Shown piece after piece: positions 22,783-31,534 of a stretch of 47,934 bases of DNA (its first letter is position 1; every line of letters begins with the position of its first letter). Made by a program: the position numbers and the translations under genes. This DNA comes from a virus. The DNA lies in the IMG/VR virus record IMGVR_UViG_3300032893_000080, positions 1 through 47,934 of that record. One strand, 5' to 3'. The notes beneath the pieces were generated by a model that was given only the letters and a program-made list of their open reading frames with translations, did not search any database and had not been told where the DNA came from.

Positions 22783-24432
22783 TCATAACAGCAGCATCAG
22801 GATGTCTTCATCCTCGACTTTACGCCGATCCAGCTCAAAAAGCAGCCCAATCTCCGCATCCAGGGTGGCTCGACGGTAGGTTTTGGCGATCTCCCGTTTG
22901 GCTTCCGTGATATGAGGTCGCAAGTCCCGGGAACTCGCACTGATCCTCACTGGGGGAAGTTCAATGGGTTTGGCCTGGGCAATCGCGACATCCCGAGCCC
23001 GTTCGGCCAATCGTTGGGCACTGATCTGCGCTTGAGCGAGGAAAGCTCTCGCGGCTTGCAGACTGCGGAACTCGAAGACCTGCCCATCGATCGTGACGCG
23101 ATAGATATCCCGATAGCGCCTTCGTCCAGCGGGGACTTCGGTGGGAAGAACCGGAGCCGAAGCCCCCAGTACATCCGGAGCCCATCCGGTCAGTTGCAAT
23201 TGGCCCGCAGGAACATCGATCAGGACGTTCTGGGTCAATCCGATGGTGGGGGCGAGCCCATTCAGGACCAGCGTCGCTAAAGGAACGGAGATCAGCTGGT
23301 TGTTGCTGACCTGAACACTCGGGACCTGCCCTGTGAGACTTAAGGCCCCCGCAGGGACTGCAATCGCGGTGTTCGACCCCGTGCTCACCGTGGGCGCAAA
23401 GCCGGTGAGACTCAATGCGCCTGCGGGAACGGCGACCGACTGATTGCCGGAGATGGCGACCGTCGGCGCGAAGGCGCTGAGGGCCAGACTGCCGGCCGGG
23501 ACCGACACACTCTGGTTCGCGGTCGTCGCGACCGTGGGGACCTGAGCGGTCAGCGAGAGAGAACCCGCTGGCACGGCAACCTGCTGGTTCGCAGACACCG
23601 CAATCGTAGGAACTTGGCCTGTCAGAGCCAGAGAGCCAGCAGGCACTGCAACCGTCTGGTTGTTGCTCGCCGTGACGGTCGGGACTTGCCCGGTAAGGCT
23701 TAACGATCCTGCCGGTACTGAGACAGTCTGGTTCGCACTCGCCGTGACCGTGGGGACCTGTCCCGAGAGGGTGAGGCTTCCCGCAGGCACTGAAATCGTG
23801 ACATTGGAGCTCGCCGGCGCGAGTGCAAAGCCAATGATCGCGGTCTGGTGACTCCCAGACGCATACTGAAACGCGACGTTGGTGGACCCCGTACTGGCCC
23901 AGGTCGCATCCTCGAGCCGATAGCCGTTGATCGAGGCAATCGAGCCGTTCGCCCGAGTCGTGAACGTGAACGGTGACGTACCGACCGTACAGGCCGCAGT
24001 AGCCACGAGGTCAATCGCGACCCCGATGATGATCGAGTTCGCCGTCGTCGTTGTGAAGCTGTTGCTGGTACCGTTGTTCGCGGTCGAGGTGACGGACGCC
24101 GCATGCTGATTGATCGCGGCGTGGGAATTATCGACATCCCCATAACCGGTGTACCAGAAGGCCAATACACCTGAGATCGTATCCCCGGTACATCCCGGAG
24201 TGATCGTGTGGGTCCCGGAATTCGCGTTCGTCAGGATCAGCAGCTGGGTGTTGGTGTCGCCGGAGACACCAACTGGAGATCCCCGGGCGCTGTAGGACCC
24301 TTGACTATCCGATGCGGAGAACGCCGTCGCAGACCCGTTGACCGTCGTCGGGAAGACGCAGATCGTGGCCCCGGCGGTAACGCCGGAGAGGGTAACGCTG
24401 GTGGTGCCAGTGGCCGAGCCGCCGAAGGCCAT
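22783..24432 (-). CDS. Putative virion surface protein with nine 24-residue repeats
   Basis: 549 aa. Residues 1-205 look like a jelly-roll or lectin-like domain (VTAGATICVFPTT…AFWYTGYG…NSIIIGVAIDL). Residues 210-425 are nine tandem units of consensus N-Q-x-V-x-V-P-A-G-S-L-x-L-T-G-Q-V-P-T-V. The C-terminal ~120 residues are helical and basic (VTIDGQVFEFRSLQAARAFLAQAQ…). It is probably a capsid decoration or fibre protein that displays repeats; the repeat resembles no enzyme. Confidence 0.6.
   Translation of the reverse strand: MAFGGSATGTTSVTLSGVTAGATICVFPTTVNGSATAFSASDSQGSYSARGSPVGVSGDTNTQLLILTNANSGTHTITPGCTGDTISGVLAFWYTGYGDVDNSHAAINQHAASVTSTANNGTSNSFTTTTANSIIIGVAIDLVATAACTVGTSPFTFTTRANGSIASINGYRLEDATWASTGSTNVAFQYASGSHQTAIIGFALAPASSNVTISVPAGSLTLSGQVPTVTASANQTVSVPAGSLSLTGQVPTVTASNNQTVAVPAGSLALTGQVPTIAVSANQQVAVPAGSLSLTAQVPTVATTANQSVSVPAGSLALSAFAPTVAISGNQSVAVPAGALSLTGFAPTVSTGSNTAIAVPAGALSLTGQVPSVQVSNNQLISVPLATLVLNGLAPTIGLTQNVLIDVPAGQLQLTGWAPDVLGASAPVLPTEVPAGRRRYRDIYRVTIDGQVFEFRSLQAARAFLAQAQISAQRLAERARDVAIAQAKPIELPPVRISASSRDLRPHITEAKREIAKTYRRATLDAEIGLLFELDRRKVEDEDILMLLL
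23158..23805 (-). repeat. Nine 72-bp coding repeats
   Basis: Tandem units of 24 codons with a core encoding VPAGSLSLTGQVPTV in the gene at 22783-24432. Central units are nearly identical, outer units are diverged, which indicates growth by internal duplication. Confidence 0.85.
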
Positions 24433-24463
24433 GGCTTATCTCACGTGAGAGTAAAGATACCGT

Positions 24464-25006
24464 TCAATGCGACGAGCAGGTGCAGGTAGGACAATGTTTC
24501 TGCTCCTCGATCCTTTGCCCGGGCGGTTGTTGAATGGCCCACAGCTCGAGGTTCTCCAGCCTGTTGTCATCACGGATGCCGTTCTTGTGATGGACCTGCT
24601 CGGTGGGCAACAAGTAACGACCGAGATGCTTCTCCATCACGAGCCTGTGCTCCAGTACATATTTGCGCTGACCGGATATCGACGGATGCGTGGGATTCCA
24701 AATCTTGATATAGCCACCTTTCCCAACTATCCGGCCGCCTTTCCAACGCCGAGAATTGCTCGCTCTCCATCGATCTGGATTAGCCTTGCTGAAGGCAATA
24801 AATCCACACCGTTTCGAACAATATCGCACCTCTCCTGTTTTAATTTTCCCCCGATACGCCGGAACAAACATCTCCTTGCATGTACCGCATTCAACCGGAA
24901 TAACTCTCAACCTATATTGAGGCATTTTCGCGATCGGCTTATGCCACCATTGGCCGCTCTCATCGCACTCATATTTGGCTGCATTCCCACTCAGTTTCAT
25001 CATCAC
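24464..25006 (-). CDS. HNH homing endonuclease, stand-alone
   Basis: About 178-180 aa depending on start (GTG 25006, ATG 25003 or ATG 25000). A zinc-ribbon-like N-terminus (VECGTCKEMF…YCSKRCGF) precedes the catalytic 'VLEHRLVMEKHLGRYLLPTEQVHHKNGIRDDNRLENLELW' typical of HNH_3 homing nucleases; a short Cys-containing tail follows. The gene is visibly AT-richer than its neighbours and interrupts the run of virion genes. Just after its stop lies a short echo of the 3' end of the upstream gene. Confidence 0.85.
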   Translation of the reverse strand: MMMKLSGNAAKYECDESGQWWHKPIAKMPQYRLRVIPVECGTCKEMFVPAYRGKIKTGEVRYCSKRCGFIAFSKANPDRWRASNSRRWKGGRIVGKGGYIKIWNPTHPSISGQRKYVLEHRLVMEKHLGRYLLPTEQVHHKNGIRDDNRLENLELWAIQQPPGQRIEEQKHCPTCTCSSH

Positions 25007-25012
25007 ATTATA
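25007..25012 (-). promoter_or_regulatory. Extended -10 promoter candidate for the HNH gene
   Basis: On the minus strand TGT-TATAAT forms a consensus extended -10. No good -35 is present at 16-18 bases. Transcription would start near 25000, where an in-frame ATG lies, so the message would be leaderless. It sits beside the inverted repeat 25011-25029. Confidence 0.45.
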
Positions 25013-25029
25013 ACACTGACATAGTGTTA
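25011..25029. repeat. 7-bp perfect inverted repeat upstream of HNH gene
   Basis: TAACACT-GACAT-AGTGTTA lies between the stop of the 25034-25471 gene and the HNH start. It may be an operator over the -10, a weak hairpin after the upstream gene, or part of the insertion joint. Confidence 0.6.
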
Positions 25030-25033
25030 GAAC

Positions 25034-25471
25034 TCAAGATAATGTAAAGATGCCCGATGCGTTCCACTGCAAAGTAAGCGTGTTCCCCGACGTCGCCGTC
25101 ACATCCGCAGGGGTCGTATCGAGCAAGACGCTCGCAATGAGCGGGTCGACCTGCGAATTGATGGTGCCCACCACACGAATGACGGCCCTCCTTGCGACAA
25201 TCGAGCCGCCGGAAGCCGTCCAGACCAAATCCGCTGCATCGAAGGTCGCCGTCCCTGATGTTTGTCCCCAGGTGATACTGGAGAGTGCCTGGCCTCCGTT
25301 GGTGTAGCCGTTCGCGGTGGACAGCTCGTTGGTGAGGTCGGCATAGACGCTGTGCGTCGCCGCGAAGGTGTAGCTGGAACTGTGGAGTGTGACTTTGACG
25401 GTGGCGGTCCGCAGCACCGCTTCGTCTACGGCCGCTTTCCAGTTGTTGTAGAAGGAAATCGAGGCGGTCAT
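25034..25471 (-). CDS. Putative virion protein, beta-rich
   Basis: 145 aa (MTASISFYNNWKAAVDEAVL…). Beta-rich with small residues, typical of phage head or fibre accessory proteins. Its C-terminus 'ASGIFTLS' is echoed (GIFTLT) beyond the HNH gene at 24441-24461, so the homing element appears to have entered at the 3' end. Role unknown. Confidence 0.6.
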   Translation of the reverse strand: MTASISFYNNWKAAVDEAVLRTATVKVTLHSSSYTFAATHSVYADLTNELSTANGYTNGGQALSSITWGQTSGTATFDAADLVWTASGGSIVARRAVIRVVGTINSQVDPLIASVLLDTTPADVTATSGNTLTLQWNASGIFTLS

Positions 25472-26571
25472 GTGAAACGTCCTCCGGAGCTTCCGGAAAT
25501 ATTACCGCCCACTCCCGTAGCAAAGGTAATCCCCAAGGTGAGGGTCACGGCAATCAGAGCATACAGGGGAACCAACGGCGCGGGAGTGGTTCCAATCACC
25601 ACGGCAGAGGCAGGAGGAGAATTGGCGGAAATGTCGGTCAACCCCACCGCAGTCAATTCCGTCACCGCTTCCGCATAGGACAATCCGATGACATTCGGCA
25701 TCAGTAGTCCCGACACAGTAAGAACGACAGTAGTCTGGGACCCCAACGGATCTCCCGCGTTCGGAGATTGTCCGGTCACTTGTCCCAGAGGTGACACACC
25801 GGAAGCATCCACCGCAAGCATAAAGGGTTGGGAGATTCCCTGGAGAGTCGCTACTGCATCCGTATAGGCCTGCCCCACAAAGTTGGGAGTGGTGGTGGAG
25901 GCAAAGGTGGTATAGCCGATGGAAAGAGTGGCCGAGGAACCTGCGGAATCCGTGCCGGTCAAGGCAATCGTTCCGGCTCCCGCTCCAGAAGGGGCCCCCT
26001 GCACCTGTTGAACCGTTCTTTGGTTCGGTTGCCCGGAATTATAGGTCGCTGAAGCGACCGAAAGTCCTGTGGGAAGACCCCCCGTCCACACCAACGTATC
26101 CCCTTGGGGAGAGGACATGTAGTCATCCAGAATGACGGGAGTAATCGCCGCATTCTGCGTCCAGGATTGGGCCGGGACGATGGACGGGATGGGAGGTTGG
26201 TCGTTGATGTAGTAGGTGGAATACGTGGCCGAGCCATCAATGGGAATCCACTGACTGCCATCATATTCCCGGTACTGGAAACTCTGCCGGCCATTGGTTG
26301 AAGCCAGGACGAACGGAACCCCATCCCCCCCGATATCCAGATCTACTACACTGGGGGTCAGGGTTGCAGAGACTTCCGCCACATTCCCTGCGGTCGAAAG
26401 CGCATCGAAAATGGAATCGGCAGCCCAGGGTCCTGAAGAAGCAGTAATGTACTGATAGCCGGCTTGAGGGGTTCCGGGAGGATACGGAAACCCCAGATAC
26501 CCCCGGGTGATGACCGCTGCAATGGAAGCAGACGGTCCATAGCCCCGACAGATGACGTTCGCAATAGCCAA
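25468..26571 (-). CDS. Virion-type protein with Ig-like and PASTA-like domains
   Basis: 367 aa. The middle has a Ca-dependent or putative Ig-like domain (PVILDDYMSSPQGDTLVWTGGLPTGLSVAS…GTIALTGTDSAGSSATLSI). Two PASTA-like units follow: 'TPNFVGQAYTDAVATLQG' and 'MPNVIGLSYAEAVTELTAVG'. PASTA units bind peptidoglycan stem peptides or serve as spacers. It overlaps the next gene by four bases. A role in cell-wall contact or as decoration is inferred. Confidence 0.65.
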   Translation of the reverse strand: MAIANVICRGYGPSASIAAVITRGYLGFPYPPGTPQAGYQYITASSGPWAADSIFDALSTAGNVAEVSATLTPSVVDLDIGGDGVPFVLASTNGRQSFQYREYDGSQWIPIDGSATYSTYYINDQPPIPSIVPAQSWTQNAAITPVILDDYMSSPQGDTLVWTGGLPTGLSVASATYNSGQPNQRTVQQVQGAPSGAGAGTIALTGTDSAGSSATLSIGYTTFASTTTPNFVGQAYTDAVATLQGISQPFMLAVDASGVSPLGQVTGQSPNAGDPLGSQTTVVLTVSGLLMPNVIGLSYAEAVTELTAVGLTDISANSPPASAVVIGTTPAPLVPLYALIAVTLTLGITFATGVGGNISGSSGGRFT

Positions 26572-26572
26572 A

Positions 26573-27169
26573 TCAAGACGCCCTGGTAATTGCGCTCGGC
26601 GTAGTCGAGCTGTTTAAGGTGAAGGTTTCTGCCGTGGTCGATCCATCCACCTTCTTGACCGTGAGGGTGGTTCCGGAGATCGAGGACTCGTTCAATGCCT
26701 GCAAAATCCCACACACGGCTTGCGTCAGGGTGGGAACTGCGTGCAATGAAGCGTACGACTCGGTCAACTGTCTTTGCAGGATGGAATCGATCGCCGCATT
26801 GACTACGGTGGAGACATTGGCGTCGTTCTCGAGATCAATCTCGAGGTTACACGGTTGCATCCCGGAAAAACCCTGGAGAGTAACGACCGCAGAACGACCG
26901 GATGCAATCACGGTGTTCGGGATGTCGAGGCGATAGATGCCTGGCATGTGGGTGGAATCCAGTTCCACAAACCCTCCGGAACTGTAGGCTCCCGTGGTGG
27001 TTTGGGTGGCCAAGGTAATGGCGGCGGATGCCGAACCCGGACGGCTCCAGTAAGCCGTCAAGCCGGAGGAGTTGTAGACCAGCCCGGTTTGGGCAGCTCC
27101 CGCGGTGGTTTGCAGGAAGACGAATACCGAGAGACTGGTAGTCCCTGCGGCAACGGATAACTTGGCCAT
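26573..27169 (-). CDS. Putative fibre or decoration protein
   Basis: 198 aa. A beta-sandwich-like N-terminal half (SLSVFVFLQTTAGAAQTGLVYNSSGLTAYW…FVELDSTHMPGIYRLDIP) of the kind used in phage baseplate or fibre proteins is followed by a helix and a C-terminal beta segment (GTTLTVKKVDGSTTAETFTLNSS) common in trimeric phage proteins. It shares one base with the next gene's start. The exact role is unknown. Confidence 0.6.
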   Translation of the reverse strand: MAKLSVAAGTTSLSVFVFLQTTAGAAQTGLVYNSSGLTAYWSRPGSASAAITLATQTTTGAYSSGGFVELDSTHMPGIYRLDIPNTVIASGRSAVVTLQGFSGMQPCNLEIDLENDANVSTVVNAAIDSILQRQLTESYASLHAVPTLTQAVCGILQALNESSISGTTLTVKKVDGSTTAETFTLNSSTTPSAITRAS

Positions 27170-27885
27170 TAGAATCCTCCCGTCATATCGATCATGCCGC
27201 CCCGGAAACCGGACGGTAGTAAGAGATTGGAACCCCCGGTTCCTGCGATGAGGGCAACTACAATGCCCTCATAGTTCTGAGCCACACTTTCCGAGGAAGA
27301 TGTCGTGGCGCCCGTAGTCGGAACTGCTGTGGCAGCACCCTGCAACCATCCTTCAATCGAAAGCCCCACCACGTTACCGGCTCTGACCAAGCTCACCAAA
27401 TGGGTGAAGTTGGTCGGCGGCGTAATCGTGGCCCCATCGCGGGCCGAAGTCTTTACGAAACACCCCACCCGTAACACATATCGCCCCGAGCCTGTGGGTG
27501 TTACGGAAGCCCCAGTCTGGCTGATCGCGCTCGTACTGGTAGATTGCCGATCGGAGGAAACGTCTACGATCCCGCTTATGGAAGCGGGGCCTCCTGGGAT
27601 CGATAGCATGACCGCAGCTGCGCCGTGGTTAGGCCAACTGAATGTAGGCAAGGTATCAGAGCTGGACAACGCAGCCCGCGCACAGATGATGACCTGCTTG
27701 GCACTGGCATTCGGGGAAATGATGCTATACCCCGATGGAGCAGAATGAGTATCTGATCCGATGAACTCACCCGATACTCCGATTAGCGTATCCCCTGCCG
27801 AATATCCGCTGAGTGTTGGAGAAAGCGTAGCGCCAGCACTGTCGTTGTAAACCGGTGTCCCGATATTGATCGTGCCCCAACCCAT
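27169..27885 (-). CDS. Putative lectin-like virion protein
   Basis: 238 aa, all-beta, Ser/Gly/Thr-rich. Its layout (INIGTPVYNDSAGATLSPTLSGYSAGDTLIGV…VAQNYEGIVVALIAGTGG) parallels the first domain of the 22783-24432 protein. It is likely a surface decoration or adhesion protein. Confidence 0.55.
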   Translation of the reverse strand: MGWGTINIGTPVYNDSAGATLSPTLSGYSAGDTLIGVSGEFIGSDTHSAPSGYSIISPNASAKQVIICARAALSSSDTLPTFSWPNHGAAAVMLSIPGGPASISGIVDVSSDRQSTSTSAISQTGASVTPTGSGRYVLRVGCFVKTSARDGATITPPTNFTHLVSLVRAGNVVGLSIEGWLQGAATAVPTTGATTSSSESVAQNYEGIVVALIAGTGGSNLLLPSGFRGGMIDMTGGF

Positions 27886-27899
27886 TTAACTCCCTCGCA

Positions 27900-30365
27900 T
27901 CATTGGTAGGTGGCCGGTTGGGTATTCGCCAGATTAGTAACGGCGATATAGGTCAGGAGATTCGGGGTCACATTGGGAGGCGTCGTCTGAGTACGATTGC
28001 TATTGGGACCTGAGAAATTGTTGTCCACCCATCGGATTCGAGTCGCCATCTGAAGATCAGCATGCGCCACGATATCACTTAACTGACCGGAACCAATGGT
28101 CGCAGGTAAAGTGAACGTGCCGGAAACCCCGAGATCCTCCCATTCCACCGTGGCGATCCATCTCATCCTCCCCCGGTAATCGATCCAGTTCGCCACTCCC
28201 GTATCCGGGTTGATTCCCCGAAATGCTTGATCGGCGGTAATGACCCGGGGATGGGTTCCGGTCTCATTGCAGGTATCCGGTCCTCCAATAGAAGCCTTGT
28301 TGGCGAAGGCATCCGCGAGAATCGCCGGATAATTCTGGCTGTTCTGAATGAAGTTGAGCCACAACTGCAAATCCGTATCTGGAGAAGCCGCGGAAACCCG
28401 GGCTACATACCCATTGGGCCCGATGAAGGTGCTCATCATCGCCGCATCGGAATATCCGGCTACTGGATGAGGGGCGGTCTCATCGATCCACGACATGATC
28501 TCTACCGTGGGATTGGCATCCAAGTTTCCACCGGAAGGAGACATGTACCAGACCGCCATGGCCACCAGACGGTCCATGACGGCTTGATTCCACAAAATGG
28601 GAACCACTCCGATATTGATCCCCGAGGCGTAACAGTTGACCCATTGGTCCCCGAACAACCCTTGAGCGGCATTGGTCGGACCGTAAGCAGCTCCTGCAAG
28701 ATAAGCGGGGGTGAAACTATCGACGTGTTTGGCCGGGAGGCTGTTGGAAGAACCGCCGTAAAACGTGTAGTTGTGGAAAGCGAACTTGAACCCTGCGGTG
28801 GTGCAGGCGTTGATCAGCTGCAAGAGTCCCGTGAGTCCGGATTTGCCAGTGGAATCCCACGACCCATCGTATTGAGCTCGTCCCCCCACCAACTGGGGGT
28901 TCTCCATCGTGGCCCAGTTCTTCCAGACTTCGATCCCCACGATATTGGAGTTGGGAATCGCTCCCAGAACCGCAATCCGGGTCAACTGCGCGGCGAAGGT
29001 GGTATTGGGATCGAGGATGATCCAATTCCCCGGGGTATGTTTCTTCAGCCCCGAGGAAGCAGGAGTCGCGCTGACGGTGGAAGAAATCCCTCCGGTATTT
29101 CCGGTTCCGTCCTGACCGTAGAAGCGGAAGAACTCGATCACCCCAGGAGATAAGGGGACTTGAAGCGTCCACTGTCCAAGGATATTGATCGAGAATTCCT
29201 TGATCGCCGTATTGACTGTCGTCCCTGTAGTCGCAGTACTCGCATAGCCCAAAGCGTAGGTGCTCTGGCTCATGGATACGCTTGCTGAACCAATCGTCAC
29301 CCAACTACCAGCCCAATACGAACCCGTATAGGTATCGCCCTGCTTCTCGATCCGCATCAGAAGATCCGAACTCGCATTCGGATCGGCGATCGTGGCGAAC
29401 TGCATCGACCCACCGGGAACTCTCCAGGCGAAGGTCAGTCCACTGGACCCGCTGGGACGTCTTGAAACCCGGGCATAAGCGGAACCTGCAGAGGTATCCC
29501 CCCGGACCATGAGTCCGGATTCCGCAAAAGTCGCGGTGGAGGAGAACGTTCCTACGGTTGCGATCAGCTCATAGTCCCCCTGCATTTGAGCGCCGTAGGT
29601 CAGTACGGCATCACTGGAAGCTCCGAACAACCCTCCATTGACCGTGAAGTCCACCTCATGACCGGTCTGACTTGCGGAATTGGAGCCTGCGGGGGAACCG
29701 ATCGTGAAAGAGGACAGGGGAGGGGAAGCCCCAGGATTCGGAGGAACAATCGTCCCTGCGGTACTCCAGGTGGTTTGATCGGTAGAGGATTGGACAATCA
29801 CCCGAGCCAGACCCGATGCCAGAATTCCCGGAGCCGTAGGATCGGAGGGGTAATCCCCGGAAAGCGTCGCCGTCGATCCCAGTACCGTAACCGTCAGGCC
29901 CTCTCCTACGGTGGGACCTGCGGTATCCGTGGGTTGAACAACGGTTCTCTGGAAGATGTTCGACAGATGCAGTTCAGTTCCCTTGCTGACCTGCATCTGA
30001 AGGAAAACCGAACCGGCAATCGTGACCCCCGAGAGAACGGTTTGCACTCCCGGAGCCGGACGTTCAAAAGCGGGGAGAAAATTCTGGGTCAGTTGGGGAG
30101 TGAAGGTATGTCCTGCGGCAGTCAGTCCTACTGCTGCCAAAGTCCCTGAGATCGGCACGAAGTTGACCGTGTAACCCGATCCTGAGATGTAGCCGGCAAA
30201 ATCCTCCGTGTAGGTTTGCCCTGCGGTGATGGTGACGATATCGGGGATGGGACTTAAGGAGATCGTGGAGCCTGCCACGATGCCATCGGGATAGTGGGCG
30301 TCCAGAAAGCCCGTATCCTGGCGGGGGACGAGAACGACCTGCCGGACCGCAGCCCGGGACATCAA
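27900..30365 (-). CDS. Large virion protein with ConA-like and glycosidase-like domains
   Basis: 821 aa. Residues ~240-390 read as a laminin-G/concanavalin-like sandwich (FAESGLMVRGDTSAGSAYARVSRRPSG…GDTYTGSYWAGSWVTIGSAS). Residues ~450-740 look like a TIM-barrel hydrolase: 'NIVGIEVWKNWATMENP', 'INACTTAGFKFAFHNYTF', 'VPILWNQAVMDRLVAMAVW' and 'VEIMSWIDETAPHPVAGYSD'. Acidic residues in the last segment are candidates for catalysis, but I cannot assign a GH family. It may depolymerise host polysaccharide. It is the first and largest of the pre-terminase virion genes. Confidence 0.55.
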   Translation of the reverse strand: MMSRAAVRQVVLVPRQDTGFLDAHYPDGIVAGSTISLSPIPDIVTITAGQTYTEDFAGYISGSGYTVNFVPISGTLAAVGLTAAGHTFTPQLTQNFLPAFERPAPGVQTVLSGVTIAGSVFLQMQVSKGTELHLSNIFQRTVVQPTDTAGPTVGEGLTVTVLGSTATLSGDYPSDPTAPGILASGLARVIVQSSTDQTTWSTAGTIVPPNPGASPPLSSFTIGSPAGSNSASQTGHEVDFTVNGGLFGASSDAVLTYGAQMQGDYELIATVGTFSSTATFAESGLMVRGDTSAGSAYARVSRRPSGSSGLTFAWRVPGGSMQFATIADPNASSDLLMRIEKQGDTYTGSYWAGSWVTIGSASVSMSQSTYALGYASTATTGTTVNTAIKEFSINILGQWTLQVPLSPGVIEFFRFYGQDGTGNTGGISSTVSATPASSGLKKHTPGNWIILDPNTTFAAQLTRIAVLGAIPNSNIVGIEVWKNWATMENPQLVGGRAQYDGSWDSTGKSGLTGLLQLINACTTAGFKFAFHNYTFYGGSSNSLPAKHVDSFTPAYLAGAAYGPTNAAQGLFGDQWVNCYASGINIGVVPILWNQAVMDRLVAMAVWYMSPSGGNLDANPTVEIMSWIDETAPHPVAGYSDAAMMSTFIGPNGYVARVSAASPDTDLQLWLNFIQNSQNYPAILADAFANKASIGGPDTCNETGTHPRVITADQAFRGINPDTGVANWIDYRGRMRWIATVEWEDLGVSGTFTLPATIGSGQLSDIVAHADLQMATRIRWVDNNFSGPNSNRTQTTPPNVTPNLLTYIAVTNLANTQPATYQ

Positions 30366-30392
30366 TGCGGCATCAAGACCATGCCTTTGAGA

Positions 30393-30656
30393 CTAGCATT
30401 CTAGACCTACAGCCGCTAGCGCCTCTTCTGGAGTCTGGACCACCACCACACCCCAGAGGGTGAAACGTTCGAGCTGCTCTTTCGTGCGGGGTTTCGAGCC
30501 CTTCGTTCGACCACAGTCCAGTAGATACAACCGATTGCGACTGCGGACCAGAAGGTCACCAGGAATATCGCACCGATGCACAAGGCAGCCGGCAGCAGTA
30601 AGAGCGTCCACAATGCTTTTCTGACTGAGATCGGTACGATAACGCAGGCGGTGCAT
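30393..30656 (-). CDS. Small nuclease-fold-like hypothetical protein
   Basis: 87 aa from the ATG at 30656. The pattern 'SQKSIVDALTAAGCLVHRCDIPGDLLVRSRNRLYLLDCGRTKGSKPRTKEQ' follows the strand order of VRR-NUC/restriction-like folds (…pDl.v…), but the catalytic E-x-K is replaced by Asp-Cys-Gly. It may be an inactive relative or a different fold. Start chosen for position next to the upstream stop. Confidence 0.5.
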   Translation of the reverse strand: MHRLRYRTDLSQKSIVDALTAAGCLVHRCDIPGDLLVRSRNRLYLLDCGRTKGSKPRTKEQLERFTLWGVVVVQTPEEALAAVGLEC

Positions 30657-30657
30657 G

Positions 30658-31002
30658 TCATCGTGCCTCCTCGCAGATCCGTTTGGCCTCTTCCGCACTC
30701 CCACAGACCCCCAGTCTCTGGGATCCCTTCCAAGCTCCATACCGCCAGAGGTTCCCCACGAGGTTCTTCGTGATCCGGAATTCTCCCGACTCGAGGTACG
30801 GATGGCCCGTCTGATCCTTCCTCGGAGCCCATGAGAGCGGTTTCCTGGGGATTTCTCCCCCTCCCCCTCCCCCTACCAAGGGGGGAGGAGAAGTCGGTCC
30901 TATGGGCCCCTCAGACGGTCGTAGGGCCGTTCTCTGGGCCAAGCAGCGGAACATGTCCTCTGTCGTCCGGATCTGGGGTTCCCGGGCACCGAAGGCTTTC
31001 AT
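30658..31002 (-). CDS. Hypothetical protein with palindromic-repeat insertion
   Basis: 114 aa. The C-terminal half 'HPYLESGEFRITKNLVGNLWRYGAWKGSQRLGVCGSAEEAKRICEEA' looks globular and conserved in style. The central 'PTSPPPLVGGGGGGEIPR' is encoded by a C/G-rich palindrome (30859-30890) of the sort found as mobile palindromes in bacterial genes. Function unknown. Confidence 0.5.
   Translation of the reverse strand: MKAFGAREPQIRTTEDMFRCLAQRTALRPSEGPIGPTSPPPLVGGGGGGEIPRKPLSWAPRKDQTGHPYLESGEFRITKNLVGNLWRYGAWKGSQRLGVCGSAEEAKRICEEAR
30859..30890. repeat. G/C-run palindrome inside a coding region
   Basis: Three C5 runs are followed by ACCA and a G6-AGGAG run. The minus-strand transcript can form a GC-only hairpin or a G-rich quadruplex-like structure. 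The sequence style resembles REP-type palindromes inserted in frame. Confidence 0.55.
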
Positions 31003-31184
31003 GGCTGCCTCAGCTGAAGCTCAAACTCGCGTTCCTGCCGTTGACGCTGCATTTCCGCAACCCATTGCGCCTGTTGATACGCCAACCATTGGCCTTCGAG
31101 CATGGCCAGCTGAGTCTGGAACGTCATTTCGACCTGGACCCAGCAGGATCGGGCGATGACTTCCTCGATCGTCATGGCTTTCAT
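30999..31184 (-). CDS. Small Gln-rich helical protein
   Basis: 61 aa starting MKAMTIEEVIARSC, with the start at 31184 giving a TGATG overlap with the upstream stop. It is followed by a long Gln/Arg/Glu helix (QWLAYQQAQWVAEMQRQRQEREFELQLRQP). Function unknown. Confidence 0.55.
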   Translation of the reverse strand: MKAMTIEEVIARSCWVQVEMTFQTQLAMLEGQWLAYQQAQWVAEMQRQRQEREFELQLRQP

Positions 31185-31534
31185 CAGACCCAAGCCATTA
31201 TCTTGCACCGAGGGCACTGCACGGTGAGGAGATTGGCTGTGTCGCCAATCATACGCTTCTCAGCTTCAGCGATAGCTTCAGCAAGATCCATATGGCATTT
31301 ATCGCAGCGATGCACCGAATTTGATGCGATGGTCGCCACGGGCTGCCCATCCTGCCGAACCTCGTCCCATCCACCAACCGGGAAAATACGAACCGCATTC
31401 CAAGTGGGTGGCTGATACGACAAGACCAGCGAATCACTGAATACGAGATCCCCTCGATCAGTGATATGGCATTTGTCAGCCACCACTTCGACGATGAACC
31501 CCAGTTCACCCAACCGATACACGACCCATTTCAT
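31184..31534 (-). CDS. Zinc-ribbon hypothetical protein
   Basis: 116 aa. A C-terminal pair of Cys motifs ('HRCDKCHMDLAEA' and 'VQCPRCKIMAWV') frames a helix, consistent with one zinc ribbon. The N-terminus is beta-rich (MKWVVYRLGELGFIVEVVAD). AAGGA precedes the start. Function unknown. Confidence 0.6.
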   Translation of the reverse strand: MKWVVYRLGELGFIVEVVADKCHITDRGDLVFSDSLVLSYQPPTWNAVRIFPVGGWDEVRQDGQPVATIASNSVHRCDKCHMDLAEAIAEAEKRMIGDTANLLTVQCPRCKIMAWV

